64,000 bases of DNA from CAWJMD01 sp963700925 (lineage in GTDB: Bacteria; Actinomycetota; Actinomycetes; Actinomycetales; CAWJMD01), in assembly GCA_963700925.1 (NCBI GenBank), contig OY969553.1:4582532-4646531 (forward strand), given 5' to 3'. Shown piece by piece: positions 35,673-44,936 of this stretch (position 1 is the stretch's first letter; each line of letters starts with the position of its first letter). The position numbers were made by a program, and so were the translations under genes. A model generated the notes under the pieces. The model saw nothing but the letters and a program-made list of their open reading frames with translations, had not been told where the DNA came from and searched no databases.

Positions 35673-36554
35673 TCAGAGGTGCTCGTGCAGGAAGCGGTCC
35701 ACCGCCTCGACCGCTTCGTCGACGTACGGCTGCTGGTCGTAGAGGTCGATGTGCCGCTCGCAGTCCACCCAGTGCAGCTCTTTCGGTCCCGTGGCCCGCT
35801 CGTGCACTGCGACAGCGAGCTCGGGCGAGCAGTAGTCGTCGACGCGGCCGTGCACCACGAGCAACGGCGTCTGCCCGAGGACGTCGGCGGCACCGAGTGC
35901 GTCGAGGGTCATCAGTGAGTGCAGCGAGCCGCGGGTCACCTCGTTGCGCCACGAGGCCGAGGTGGACCGCTCCGTGCCGTAGTAGGCGTACGGCTCCTCG
36001 CCACCCATGGCCGCCTCACCACCCTCGGGCGCGACCGCCGGCATCGTCTGGTCGTACCGCGCAACAAAGGAGGCCAGCGCTCCGCGATAGGCGTCGGCGC
36101 CCATCCGCCCGGCGAACCACGCCGGGCTGTTGTAGGCACCAGCCACCCCCGCGATGGCGTGAAGCCGTGGGTCCGTGGCCGCTGCGCGAACCGCGTAGCC
36201 ACCACCCAGGCACACTCCGACGACACCGATCCGCTCGGCGTCAACCTCAGGACGCGCGGCCAGGACGTCAACGGCGGCCCGCAGATCGGCCAGCTTCCCC
36301 TGGCTGTCCTCGTGGCCACGCCGACCGCCGCTCTGCCCGAAGCCACGATGGTCGAAGGCGAGCGTCGCGAACCCTCGGCGGGCGAGAGAGTCCGCGTACA
36401 GGCCGGTGACCTGGTCCCTGACGCCGGTGAACGGCCCCGTCAACACCACGGCGGGCGCCGACTGGGCTCCCACCGGGAACCTGACATCTCCCACCAGCTC
36501 GATGCCGTCTGCGCTGAACGTGACTGTCTCGGTGGCGATCTCTGCGGTGTCCAT
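35673..36554 (-). CDS. alpha/beta hydrolase with cysteine nucleophile, dienelactone hydrolase-like
   Basis: 293 residues. The nucleophile elbow is GVCLGGG (Cys near residue 115), as in dienelactone hydrolases, instead of GxSxG. Other triad residues fit: Asp in VVHGRVDDYCSPE and His in CERHIDLYDQQP. The oxyanion region is FDHRGFGQSGG. Enzymes of this type open lactones, cyclic esters or ester side chains. It starts 88 bases after the second hydrolase gene on the same strand; together with the LuxR regulator upstream, this may be a three-gene degradation unit. Confidence 0.8.
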   Translation of the reverse strand: MDTAEIATETVTFSADGIELVGDVRFPVGAQSAPAVVLTGPFTGVRDQVTGLYADSLARRGFATLAFDHRGFGQSGGRRGHEDSQGKLADLRAAVDVLAARPEVDAERIGVVGVCLGGGYAVRAAATDPRLHAIAGVAGAYNSPAWFAGRMGADAYRGALASFVARYDQTMPAVAPEGGEAAMGGEEPYAYYGTERSTSASWRNEVTRGSLHSLMTLDALGAADVLGQTPLLVVHGRVDDYCSPELAVAVHERATGPKELHWVDCERHIDLYDQQPYVDEAVEAVDRFLHEHL

Positions 36555-36642
36555 CTCGCACCTGCCCCGGTCCGTGACGCCGCATGGAGTGGGCGTCTGT
36601 TGCCGTCCAACTCTCGCCTAGTCACGCTTCTTCCCCGCCGGC

Positions 36643-37467
36643 TCAGTTCTGGTTGACGAACGCCAGCACATCATGAGCAACGCGTTTGCTGGTGGCCACC
36701 TTCATGTGGCCTTGGCCCTCGTACCGGACAAGGGTGCAGTTCGGGATCAGCCGGACGGTCTCGTCGACGAGGTGCGTGGGATAGAACCGGTCGCGGTCAC
36801 CGCAGAGAAGAACGACGGGCACCTCGATGCCGGGAAGCGCTTGCCGAGAGTCGAACGAGATCTCCGCATCCACCTCGACCAGGAGGTCCCCCGGCGGATA
36901 GTTCTTCCCCGAGAGCAGACTGCGCGCGATCCAGGGGCCGACCAGGCGACGTGCCCACCTGCTCCGCTGTCCAGGTAGCACGTACTCGGCGAAAGCCATT
37001 CCGACGCCTACCTTGTCGCCCCGGGAGAGGGCAGATGAGATGCGTGCGTCCACTTCCCTGCCCGCGTCACTGACCTCGGCGGCGGCGACGACGATGGCGA
37101 CGTGACCGCAGGATCCGCCACGACGCGCGGCCAGGTACTGCGCGATCATCCCGCCATAGGACTCCCCCACCACGAGGTCGACCCGCCCGCCGAGATCCGC
37201 GGAGATCATGTCCGCGTAGTCGTCGGCCATGTCGGCGATGGTGTGCCCCGCTGGCATGTTCCTGCGGCGGGTGACGTACCAAATGGCGTAGCCATCCTCG
37301 ACGAACGGGGCGAACCATCGCCGGGACATCCGGGACGAGATCCCTTGCGGGATACCACTCCCCGGACCTCCCGGGATGAAGAGGAGCGCCTTCGTCCCCC
37401 TCCCCCAGGTCAGGAAGTCCATCCCGTTCGCGAACGTCCCGGTGCGGAGACCCTGGCCATCTCGCAT
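36643..37467 (-). CDS. alpha/beta hydrolase
   Basis: 274 residues from ATG 37467. The ribosome site AGGAGA overlaps the TAG stop of the LuxR gene, which ends 9 bases upstream, so the two are translationally close. Active-site elements are the HGGPG-like IPGGPGSGIP, nucleophile GESYGG, Asp in LCGDRDRFYP, and His in EGQGHMKVA. No signal peptide. Likely an esterase or lactonase whose expression is tied to the regulator. The substrate is unknown. Confidence 0.8.
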   Translation of the reverse strand: MRDGQGLRTGTFANGMDFLTWGRGTKALLFIPGGPGSGIPQGISSRMSRRWFAPFVEDGYAIWYVTRRRNMPAGHTIADMADDYADMISADLGGRVDLVVGESYGGMIAQYLAARRGGSCGHVAIVVAAAEVSDAGREVDARISSALSRGDKVGVGMAFAEYVLPGQRSRWARRLVGPWIARSLLSGKNYPPGDLLVEVDAEISFDSRQALPGIEVPVVLLCGDRDRFYPTHLVDETVRLIPNCTLVRYEGQGHMKVATSKRVAHDVLAFVNQN

Positions 37468-37476
37468 GTGACTCTC

Positions 37477-40311
37477 CTAGTCCCGGTCGGACCGTGGAAG
37501 GCGCGCGTACGCGCGGACGAGCTGGGTCCGGGATCGGAACCCCCGCTTGCGGAACACGTTGCCCAGGTGGCGTTCGATGGTCTTGGGACTGAGGAACAGC
37601 GCAGCTGCCACCTCTCGGTTGGACATGCCCTGGGCGACCAGGAGGGCTACACGCGTCTCCTGCGACGTGAGCGGCTCATCAACCTCCGGCCCGCGTCGCC
37701 GTGCAGTCGCGCCGGTGGCGGCCAACTCGTCGGCCGCCCGGCGAGTCCACAGGGTGAGGTCCATCTCGGTGAAGGCGTCGTGGGCAAGGCGTAGCTGCTC
37801 TCGGGCGGCGACCCTTTGCCCTTGGCGGCGGAGTCGGGCTCCGTACAGAAAGCGGGTCCGAGCGGTCTCGAACGGGTCGCGGGCGTCCGCGTGAGCAGTC
37901 AGGGCTCTCTCGAAGGCACTGCTGGCGGCCGCGTCGTCCGTGGCCGAGATGCACTGGCAACGGGCGACCAAGGCGGTGGTGCCGACCGGCGCGGACGGCC
38001 CCGAGCCCTCGGCATACCCCGCTGCCAACGTGACCGCGTCGTCGGTTCGTCCCAAGCCGACGTACGCCTCGACGAGCAGTGGCGCGACGCCGAGCGGCTC
38101 GCCCATCGAACCCACCCCGCCGTCCACGGCGATCCGGGCCTCGAGCAGAGCGACGACCTCTGTGAGGTCGCCGCGGCACAAGGCGCAGAAGGCAGCGGTG
38201 AGTGCCTGGTGGGCGGCGAAGCTGGTGGTACCGGCCTGGTCGGTGAGTGCGCGGGCGCGGGTGAGAGCGGCCGTGGCCTCGTCGTGAAGCCCGCGGGCGG
38301 CCGACTGCCAGGCCACCATCTCCACGGCCACCGACGCATCGGCTGCATAGCCGATCTGCTCAGCGAGCTCAGCCGCTTCGCCGGCGTCCGCGAACGCCCC
38401 TGCGTGGTCACCCACCCATGCCCGTCCGGCCGCTTGGATGGCAAGAGTCGGCACCAGGATGCCCACGGCACCTCGCCGACGAAGATCGTCGATGCGGACG
38501 GCACCGACCGCCAGGGCCTCGCCGACCTCGCCGGTGAAGCCGACCGACAGGGCCAGGAGCAGAAGGGCACGCGGATCGTTCCCGAGGTCGTCAGAGGCGG
38601 CGAGGGTGCGCACGACCGCGAGCCTGGTGAGGCCGGCCACCGGGTCGCCTTGCAGCATCAGCGCCACACCGCCGGTGAAGCTGGCGAGCAGGTGCTGCTC
38701 CCGGTCGGTGAGGTCGGCCACCGCGTCGATGCGGGACGCGCACTCGGCGATGCCGTCGAGCTCGTTGACTCGAAACCGGGCGAGGGCCAGCTCGGTCAGC
38801 GCGCGCACCAGCGGCAACCCGTGCAAGAGCGCGGCGGCGGCGGCCAAATGGTCGAGCGAGCGCGGGACCGAGCCCGCGTACTGCTCCAGCATCCCCAGCG
38901 TGAACAGCGCCCGGCCCCGAACCCCCTCAGGAGCAGGCGACTCCAGAACACGGGCTACCAGGGCTCGTGTGCGGGTGACGTTACCGGCAAGGAATGCGTC
39001 CTCAGCAGCAGCGGCGAGGCGTTCGGCTGCCTGATCCGTACCCCGCGTCAGGACGGCGGCCCTTTCGAGGGCCGTCGATGCAGCCGCGAAGCCCAGCCGA
39101 ACCCGGTCCGCCGCTGCGACCCGGGCCAGCTCGTCGGCGAGGCGGTCGTCGAAGCCGACCGTGGCCTCCGCCAGATGCCAGGCGCGAGTGGGGGCCCCGG
39201 CCGGGAGCGCGTCGGCGATCGCGTGGTGTGCGCGTCGCTGCTGAGCCGGCGTCGCCAGGCGCAGCACGGCGGTGCGTACGAGAGGATGCCTGAAGCTGAG
39301 GCCGTGCTCGTCGGCGACCAGGACACCGTGCTCGCGTGCCTCGTCCAGGGCGGCGGCAGCCTCGCCGCCCTCCCGATCGAACGCCGACGCAGCGGCTGCC
39401 GAGCTCCCGGGCGCGACGGCGAGGAGCAGCACCGCCCGCCAGGCGTCAGCGGACAGTCCCGACAGGAGCGACCCGTAGACCGTCTGCAGTCGCTCACCGA
39501 CGGGCAGAGGGTCCGGCAGCGGCGCCGCACCTACCCGTTGCGCAGCGTTCAGCCGCGACGACACCTCGAGCAGCGCCAGCGGGTTTCCCTCAGTGCCCGC
39601 CACCAGCCTGTCCACGACACTCGACGCGATACTCGGGGGCACCAGGCGAGACGCCGCGGCAGACCGCAGCCCGGCGACCTGAAGCACCGGGATGCCCTGC
39701 GCCACATCGGTGGAGAGGGAGGACGGCCGGGTGGCGAACATGAAGGCCACCGCGTCCGGACCCATGCGCCGCGCCGCGAAGAGGATGGCGGCGGCCGACT
39801 CGCGATCGAGCCAGTGCAGGTCGTCCACGACCACGAGCACGGGCCCGCGTGCGGCTGCGGCTGCCAGTAGCGACAGGGTCGCGGCGCCGACGAGGAACCG
39901 ATCCGCCGGCCCCTCGTCCGTGACCCACCCCAACGCCGACCCGAGCGCGGCTCCCTGCGCACCCGCGACCTCGGGCAGCAGGTCGCGCACCGGGTTCAGC
40001 AGCTCGAGCAGACCGGCGTGAGCCAGAACTGACTCGGACGCGACGCCCGTCGCGGACAGACAGGTGCAGCCCGTAGCCAGCGACCGCCCTGCGTTCAGCA
40101 GGGTCGTCTTCCCGATCCCAGCGGCACCTTCGACCAGCAGGGCCCCCGATCGCCCTGCGCGAGCGTCGGCCAGGAGTCCGCGGATGCGCGTCAGCTCCTC
40201 GTCGCGACCAAGGACGTCATCGACCGGGTTGGGGGATTCCCCCGACGCGAGCGCGCGCGCCCCGATGCGACCGTCGACCGGAGATGAGTCGTCAACTACA
40301 GGAGATTCCAA
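37477..40311 (-). CDS. large ATP-binding LuxR-family regulator (LAL type)
   Basis: 944 residues. The N-terminal STAND-type ATPase has Walker A GAAGIGKTTLL and Walker B VLVVVDDLHWLD. A long helical-repeat middle follows, then a C-terminal LuxR helix-turn-helix (LTSQETRVALLVAQGMSNRE then VAAALFLSPKTIERHLGNVF). No ATG or GTG precedes the ATPase in this frame. TTG 40311 has GAGGTG upstream and is the likely start. Such regulators activate catabolic or antibiotic genes when bound to an inducer and ATP. Likely targets are the hydrolase genes directly downstream and the divergent 40311 operon, with which its start codon shares one base. Confidence 0.85.
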   Translation of the reverse strand: MESPVVDDSSPVDGRIGARALASGESPNPVDDVLGRDEELTRIRGLLADARAGRSGALLVEGAAGIGKTTLLNAGRSLATGCTCLSATGVASESVLAHAGLLELLNPVRDLLPEVAGAQGAALGSALGWVTDEGPADRFLVGAATLSLLAAAAARGPVLVVVDDLHWLDRESAAAILFAARRMGPDAVAFMFATRPSSLSTDVAQGIPVLQVAGLRSAAASRLVPPSIASSVVDRLVAGTEGNPLALLEVSSRLNAAQRVGAAPLPDPLPVGERLQTVYGSLLSGLSADAWRAVLLLAVAPGSSAAAASAFDREGGEAAAALDEAREHGVLVADEHGLSFRHPLVRTAVLRLATPAQQRRAHHAIADALPAGAPTRAWHLAEATVGFDDRLADELARVAAADRVRLGFAAASTALERAAVLTRGTDQAAERLAAAAEDAFLAGNVTRTRALVARVLESPAPEGVRGRALFTLGMLEQYAGSVPRSLDHLAAAAALLHGLPLVRALTELALARFRVNELDGIAECASRIDAVADLTDREQHLLASFTGGVALMLQGDPVAGLTRLAVVRTLAASDDLGNDPRALLLLALSVGFTGEVGEALAVGAVRIDDLRRRGAVGILVPTLAIQAAGRAWVGDHAGAFADAGEAAELAEQIGYAADASVAVEMVAWQSAARGLHDEATAALTRARALTDQAGTTSFAAHQALTAAFCALCRGDLTEVVALLEARIAVDGGVGSMGEPLGVAPLLVEAYVGLGRTDDAVTLAAGYAEGSGPSAPVGTTALVARCQCISATDDAAASSAFERALTAHADARDPFETARTRFLYGARLRRQGQRVAAREQLRLAHDAFTEMDLTLWTRRAADELAATGATARRRGPEVDEPLTSQETRVALLVAQGMSNREVAAALFLSPKTIERHLGNVFRKRGFRSRTQLVRAYARLPRSDRD

Positions 40312-40469
40312 TGAGCACCTCGACCAGGATCCTACGGAAGATCGACCGCTGGCTCAGTTCCCCCGGGTGGGCGTACTCCGCGATGTGGCACTTCCACCCG
40401 ATGATGCCTCCCCGTCCGCCCCTCCGGCCCCGGTTCGAGGACCAGGTGCGCGAGGAGACCTACCGATGA
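40311..40469 (+). CDS. 52-residue protein of unknown function
   Basis: ATG 40311 has AGGAG six bases upstream. The product is basic and Pro/Trp-rich (RKIDRWLSSPGWAYSAMWHF, then PPRPPLRPRFEDQVREE), without a membrane segment. Its TGA overlaps the ATG of the NTF2-like gene (ATGA), so the two are translationally coupled. It may act on or with that protein. No known family. Confidence 0.6.
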   Translation: MSTSTRILRKIDRWLSSPGWAYSAMWHFHPMMPPRPPLRPRFEDQVREETYR

Positions 40470-40930
40470 GTGCCGAAGAGCTCGTCGTCGACCTCGTCGA
40501 CTGCTACAACGACCGCCGCCTCGATGACCTGGCATCCAGGTACGGGGCCGGTGCCACGATTCACCCGGCCGGCTGGCCGGAGGCCGTGGACACCGCGACC
40601 TGGGTCGCCGCCTTCGGCATGATGCTGGAGAGCTTTCCCGACCTCACGATCCGACCCCGGCACGTCGCGTCGGGCAGGGGGGTCGCAGTCCTTGAAGCCC
40701 GGCTCACCGGAACCAACAGCGGACCCTTCCACCTCGGAGATGTCGATCGTCTGGTCATGGGAACCGACGCCGAACGCCTGCCCCCCACCGGACGGACCAT
40801 GGACATCGCCGGGACCGTCGTCTTCGAGCTCACCGACGGCCGCGTCACCCGTGAACGCCACTACTGGCCGGTGGTCGACACCCTCGTCCAACTCGGGCTC
40901 GTTGCGTCGCGGCCGCTCGTGCGGGCGTAG
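40466..40930 (+). CDS. SnoaL/NTF2-like protein (ester cyclase type)
   Basis: 154 residues with the cone-shaped NTF2-like fold of SnoaL-type polyketide cyclases: helical start (LVVDLVDCYNDRRLDDL), then GAGATIHPAGWPEAVDTATW, AAFGMMLESFPDLTIRPRHV, and the terminal GRVTRERHYWPVVDTLVQLG. Family members catalyse aldol or ester ring closure or act as isomerases or hydrolases. It is coupled to the 52-residue gene and divergent from the LuxR regulator, which probably controls it. Confidence 0.75.
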   Translation: MSAEELVVDLVDCYNDRRLDDLASRYGAGATIHPAGWPEAVDTATWVAAFGMMLESFPDLTIRPRHVASGRGVAVLEARLTGTNSGPFHLGDVDRLVMGTDAERLPPTGRTMDIAGTVVFELTDGRVTRERHYWPVVDTLVQLGLVASRPLVRA

Positions 40931-40971
40931 GTCTGCCGGCGTCGGGGCGGTGCCTCTGGCAACCCTCCCGG

Positions 40972-42285
40972 CTACCGGTTGTAGCGCTCCAGAATCTCGT
41001 TGCCCTCCCCCGTGAGGCGCGTGTTGAGCTCGTCGAGCGTGATCTGGTCGGCGAAGTACTCCTGGAGCGCCGGGTTGGCGACCTTCGACTTCCACTCCTC
41101 GAAGCCTTTCACCTGCTGGAACTCGGCCATCTCCAGGTCGTCGGCCGTCGACGCGGCGACGTCCCAGCCCAGCTCCGGCGTGTTCAGCTCGGGCGCCTTC
41201 ACGGCCTCTTGACTAGTTGGCAGCATCCAGTCACCCGCCGCAAGCTTGGCCTGGTTCTCGGCGTTCAGGGCGAACTCGATGAAGCGCACTGCCTCCTCGG
41301 GGTGCTCCGTGTCGGCAGACACCGAGAGCGTTTGCGAGACAGCGCCTTGCGTCTGGCTCTCACCCTCGAGCGGGGGCAGTGTCACCCACTCGAACCCCTC
41401 GGGTGCCTGCTCGATGATCTGCTGCCTGACCCAGATCGCCCCGGGCAACGTCGCGTACTGACCCGCGAAGAACCCGGGGAGGGCGTCGGCGGACGACAGA
41501 CCGACGGCCTCGGGCGCCGCTGTCATGTCGGAGTAGATCATGTCGTGGATGCGTTGCGGCACCTCGCCTTCCGCCTCGCCGAACGTCGCGGTCGAGGCGC
41601 CGTCTTCGGTCTCGAAGTACGCGGCGTCGAACGCCACACCGAGGTTGAGGATGCGGTTGGCGGGTGACTTCAGCGGAAAGGCCGTGCCGTGGTGGAGTTC
41701 CGTGGTCAGCTGCCTCGCGGCCTCGGCGAACTCGTCCCAGGTCCAGGGGTCGTCGATCGTCGGCAGTTCGACGCCGGCCTCGTCAAAGATGGCCTTGTTG
41801 GCGAAGATCACCTGCGACTCCTGCAGGAACGGCACGCCCGTGACCACGTCGTCGAAGGTGACTGTGTCCCACGCCCCTTCGCGGATGTCGCTCTTGATCT
41901 CGTCCGACAGCAGGTCGTCGAGCGGCAACACCGACCCACGCTCGTTGAAGTCGCGGAGCGGACCGGACTCGTAGTGGAAGATGTCAGGCGCCGTGCCCCC
42001 CTCGAACGCAGTCAGCAGCTGGTCGTTGACCGATGCCCAGTCACCCTGCACGAGCTCGACCTGCACATCGGGGTTGTCGGCGTTCCATGCATCGACGATC
42101 TCCTTCGTCGAGGCGACGGCGTCCGTCTGGAACGCCAGGCTCTGGAACTCGAGGGTGATCGACTCGCCGTCAGCGGGTGCGTCGTCACCATCCCCGGCCG
42201 AGTCACCTCGGGCGCACGCGCTCAGCACGAGGCCGGCCGTCGCCAGCATCGCGGCGGTGGCGAGAGTCGTTCTCCTGGTTCTCAT
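40972..42285 (-). CDS. sugar ABC transporter substrate-binding lipoprotein
   Basis: 437 residues with a lipoprotein signal (GLVLSACARG; Cys near residue 24). It belongs to the carbohydrate-binding cluster B family: SLAFQTDAVASTKEIVDAWN, the ligand-cleft region FEGGTAPDIFHYESG, and later QESQVIFANKAIFDEAG and DPWTWDEFAEAA. It captures an oligosaccharide for the two permeases encoded upstream on the same strand. Order permease-permease-binding protein is less usual than binding protein first. No ATPase gene is present, so a shared MsmK/MsiK-like ATPase elsewhere is expected. Confidence 0.85.
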   Translation of the reverse strand: MRTRRTTLATAAMLATAGLVLSACARGDSAGDGDDAPADGESITLEFQSLAFQTDAVASTKEIVDAWNADNPDVQVELVQGDWASVNDQLLTAFEGGTAPDIFHYESGPLRDFNERGSVLPLDDLLSDEIKSDIREGAWDTVTFDDVVTGVPFLQESQVIFANKAIFDEAGVELPTIDDPWTWDEFAEAARQLTTELHHGTAFPLKSPANRILNLGVAFDAAYFETEDGASTATFGEAEGEVPQRIHDMIYSDMTAAPEAVGLSSADALPGFFAGQYATLPGAIWVRQQIIEQAPEGFEWVTLPPLEGESQTQGAVSQTLSVSADTEHPEEAVRFIEFALNAENQAKLAAGDWMLPTSQEAVKAPELNTPELGWDVAASTADDLEMAEFQQVKGFEEWKSKVANPALQEYFADQITLDELNTRLTGEGNEILERYNR

Positions 42286-42334
42286 CGTGCCTCCTCGTGG
42301 GTGCGGGTTGTTTCACAGTCTTGGGCGGAAGACT

Positions 42335-43174
42335 TCACGCCTTCACCGCCCCGCCCAGCAGGCCGCTGACGAGGCGCCGCTGGATCAGCGCGAAGAAGAC
42401 CAGGCTGGGAATCGTGGCGATGAGCGAGGCCGCTGCGAGCGGTCCCAGCCGGGCAACACCCTCGGCGCCGATGAACTTCACCAGGGTCAGCGAGAGGGTG
42501 GCGAGATCGGGGTCCTTGATCAGGACGAGGGCGAAGAAGAACTCGTTCCAGGCGTTGACGAAGGTGAACAGGGCGGCGGCGACGATGCCGGGTGCCAGCA
42601 GGGGGGCCAGCACCGAGCGCAGCGTCCGCCACCGACTGGCCCCGTCCATCGCGGCCGCCTCCTCGAGCTCGACCGGGATGCTGGCGACGTAGCTGCGCAG
42701 CATCCACAGGGCGAACGGCAGGCTCCAGACCACATACACGAGAACGAGTCCGAGATGTGTGTCGTACAGGGCCACGTCACGCACCAGCAGGAACAGCGGG
42801 ATGATCACGAGGATGAAGGGAAAGATCTGGCTCAGCAGCACCCAGACCATGGCGGCACGGCTCACGACGGACCGGTAGCGAGCCATCACGTACGCCGCAG
42901 GCACCGAGAGCAGCACCGTGATCACCGAGGACGTGCCGGCGACGATGAGGCTGTTGGTCATCGACTGCAGGATCGGCTGCTCCGAGAACGCGTCGGCGAA
43001 GTTCTGCACCGTCGGGGCCAGCGGGATGGTCGTCGGGTCGATCCGCGCGATCTCCTGCGGCGTCTTGAAAGCCGTTGAGACGAGCCAGAGCAACGGAAGC
43101 GCAAGGAACGCCAGGTAGAGCGCCAGGGCTCCGTACTGCCCAGCGCGGACGGCCGGACGGGTGGCGAGGCTCAT
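42335..43174 (-). CDS. sugar ABC transporter permease (MalG type)
   Basis: 279 residues from ATG 43174, overlapping the stop of the first permease by four bases. Six membrane segments are predicted. The ATPase-coupling EAA loop is ELEEAAAMDGASRWRTLR with the conserved Gly. It ends with the typical RRLVSGLLGGAVKA. It forms the channel with the next gene's product and serves the binding protein encoded 49 bases downstream. Confidence 0.85.
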   Translation of the reverse strand: MSLATRPAVRAGQYGALALYLAFLALPLLWLVSTAFKTPQEIARIDPTTIPLAPTVQNFADAFSEQPILQSMTNSLIVAGTSSVITVLLSVPAAYVMARYRSVVSRAAMVWVLLSQIFPFILVIIPLFLLVRDVALYDTHLGLVLVYVVWSLPFALWMLRSYVASIPVELEEAAAMDGASRWRTLRSVLAPLLAPGIVAAALFTFVNAWNEFFFALVLIKDPDLATLSLTLVKFIGAEGVARLGPLAAASLIATIPSLVFFALIQRRLVSGLLGGAVKA

Positions 43175-44148
43175 GTCACCTCTCTCATGCGCCGGCGCAG
43201 CCACACGGCGACGAACGCGGCGATCACGAGGACCATCACGTTGCCCAGTGCGGCGGCGTACCCGTAGTTGCCGTACCGGAAGGCCTCCTCGTACGCGAAC
43301 AGCAGCGGTAGCCGCGTCTGGCCGCCAGGACCGCCCTGCGTCAGGACGTACACGAGGCCGAAAGAGTTGAAGTTCCAGACGAAGTCGAGTGTCGTCATCG
43401 CCGCGACCACCGGCGCGATGTGAGGCCACGTCACGTTGCGGAACCGACGCAGCGCACCGGCCCCGTCGACCGCGGCTGCCTCGTGCAGCTCGCCGGGCAC
43501 CGACTGCAGACCGGCCAGCAGAACCACTGTCGTCTGCGGCATTCCGGCCCACACGCCGACCACGATCACCGCGGGCAGGGCGAGCGAGAAAGACGCCAGC
43601 CAGTCGACGTTCTCGTCCAGAAGGCCGACGTCACGCAGTGAGGCGTTCAGCACGCCCGCGCTCGGGTGGTAGACGAGGCGCCACATGATGCCGATGACGA
43701 CCGGCGGCATCGCCCAGGGCACCAGCGCCAGCGTACGAGCGACCCATCGCAGTCTCAGCTTCTCGTTGAGCAGCAAGGCAAGTCCGAGGCTGGCGACGAA
43801 CTGCAGACCCGTCACCGCGAACGCCCAGATCAGGCCGACCTTGAACGACTGCCAGAAGTACGAGTCACCGAGCAGGTCGGCGTAGTTGTCGAACCAGGTC
43901 ACCGACGTCGTGGCGTTGCGGCCGGCCCTCGCGTCGGTGAAGCCGAGCAGCATCCCGTTGACGAGCGGGTACACGCTGAACAGCAGAACGGGCAACAGCG
44001 CTGGAAGCGCGAGCAGCCAGCCGTCGCGGTCCAGCCCCAGGAAGCCCCGGCTCCGTGGGCGCCGCGAGGGTGCCCTCTGAGGCTTCTCCGAGATGTCGGA
44101 CGCGGGCGCCGCAGCCGTCACGACGGTCTGCTCGGGAACGGCCGTCAT
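43171..44148 (-). CDS. sugar ABC transporter permease (MalF type)
   Basis: 325 residues with a 45-residue basic cytoplasmic N-terminus and six membrane segments starting at LLALPALLPVLLFSVYPLVN. The EAA coupling loop is LHEAAAVDGAGALRRFRNVTW. It is the first gene of the three-gene importer operon. The 173-base gap to the divergent DinB gene holds the promoter and a dyad CACAC-N6-GTGTG at about 44237-44252 that might bind a LacI-type repressor. Confidence 0.85.
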   Translation of the reverse strand: MTAVPEQTVVTAAAPASDISEKPQRAPSRRPRSRGFLGLDRDGWLLALPALLPVLLFSVYPLVNGMLLGFTDARAGRNATTSVTWFDNYADLLGDSYFWQSFKVGLIWAFAVTGLQFVASLGLALLLNEKLRLRWVARTLALVPWAMPPVVIGIMWRLVYHPSAGVLNASLRDVGLLDENVDWLASFSLALPAVIVVGVWAGMPQTTVVLLAGLQSVPGELHEAAAVDGAGALRRFRNVTWPHIAPVVAAMTTLDFVWNFNSFGLVYVLTQGGPGGQTRLPLLFAYEEAFRYGNYGYAAALGNVMVLVIAAFVAVWLRRRMREVT

Positions 44149-44321
44149 CGCGGGCTCTCCGTCCGGTCACCGCACACCGAACTCCCCTGTCACGCTTCGT
44201 CGCAACCCGGGCATACCCGGCGGTAACGGCGAGTTCACGGCACACGGACCTGTGTGTCAATTCGAAATGGTTGTGCCGCGGCGTGGTCTGCTGAACTCTG
44301 ATCGGACGAAGGGAGCTCACC

Positions 44322-44828
44322 ATGGCCTCGCCCACCGACGTGCTGATCGACGCCATCGGACGCATCCGCGACGCGGCCCATGCGGTCCTGGACGGAATGA
44401 CGCCTGAGCAACTGACCCACCGCATCGACGGTCGGGCCAACTCCATCGCCTGGCTGGCGTGGCATGCCGCTCGCATCCAGGACGACCATGTCGCCCACGT
44501 CGCCGACACCGAGCAACTGTGGACCTCGGCCGGCTGGGCCCGCCGCTTCGACCTCCCGTTCGACGACTCCGCTACTGGCTACGGGCACTCGAGCGACGAC
44601 GTCGCCGCGGTGCAGACGTCCGCCGATCTGCTCGTCGGCTACCTCGACGCCATTTCCGCCCGCACCGAGGCCTTCCTGCGCGGGCTGACGGACGACGACC
44701 TCGACCGCGTGGTCGACGAGAACTGGGACCCTCCCGTCACGCTCGCGGTCCGCCTCGTCAGCGTCATCGACGATGGCCTGCAGCACATCGGTCAAGCGGC
44801 ATTCGTGCGAGGGCTGCTACCGCGTTAG
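44322..44828 (+). CDS. DinB-like four-helix protein (DUF664 / mycothiol-dependent type)
   Basis: 168 residues from ATG 44322. A DinB superfamily bundle with metal-ligand His residues in AWLAWHAARIQDDHVAH and a third near the C-terminus in DDGLQHIGQAAFVRG. Relatives include mycothiol- or bacillithiol-dependent transferases and maleylpyruvate isomerase. The specific reaction is not evident. GGGAGC precedes the start. It is divergent from the sugar importer but probably unrelated to it. Confidence 0.75.
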   Translation: MASPTDVLIDAIGRIRDAAHAVLDGMTPEQLTHRIDGRANSIAWLAWHAARIQDDHVAHVADTEQLWTSAGWARRFDLPFDDSATGYGHSSDDVAAVQTSADLLVGYLDAISARTEAFLRGLTDDDLDRVVDENWDPPVTLAVRLVSVIDDGLQHIGQAAFVRGLLPR

Positions 44829-44936
44829 AAGGGCCACGGCCTGGACGTCCCTTCGACGCACCTGTGGACAAACCCCAGCAAACATCGCCAAACGTTCCTT
44901 ACGCTCCCCCTCATGCTCATCGAATCGGGGAGACCC

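Noticed and set aside
37816..39870. 684-residue open frame antisense to the LuxR regulator
   Set aside because: It mirrors the helical-repeat region of the regulator; composition is Arg/Gly-rich and no family is recognisable.
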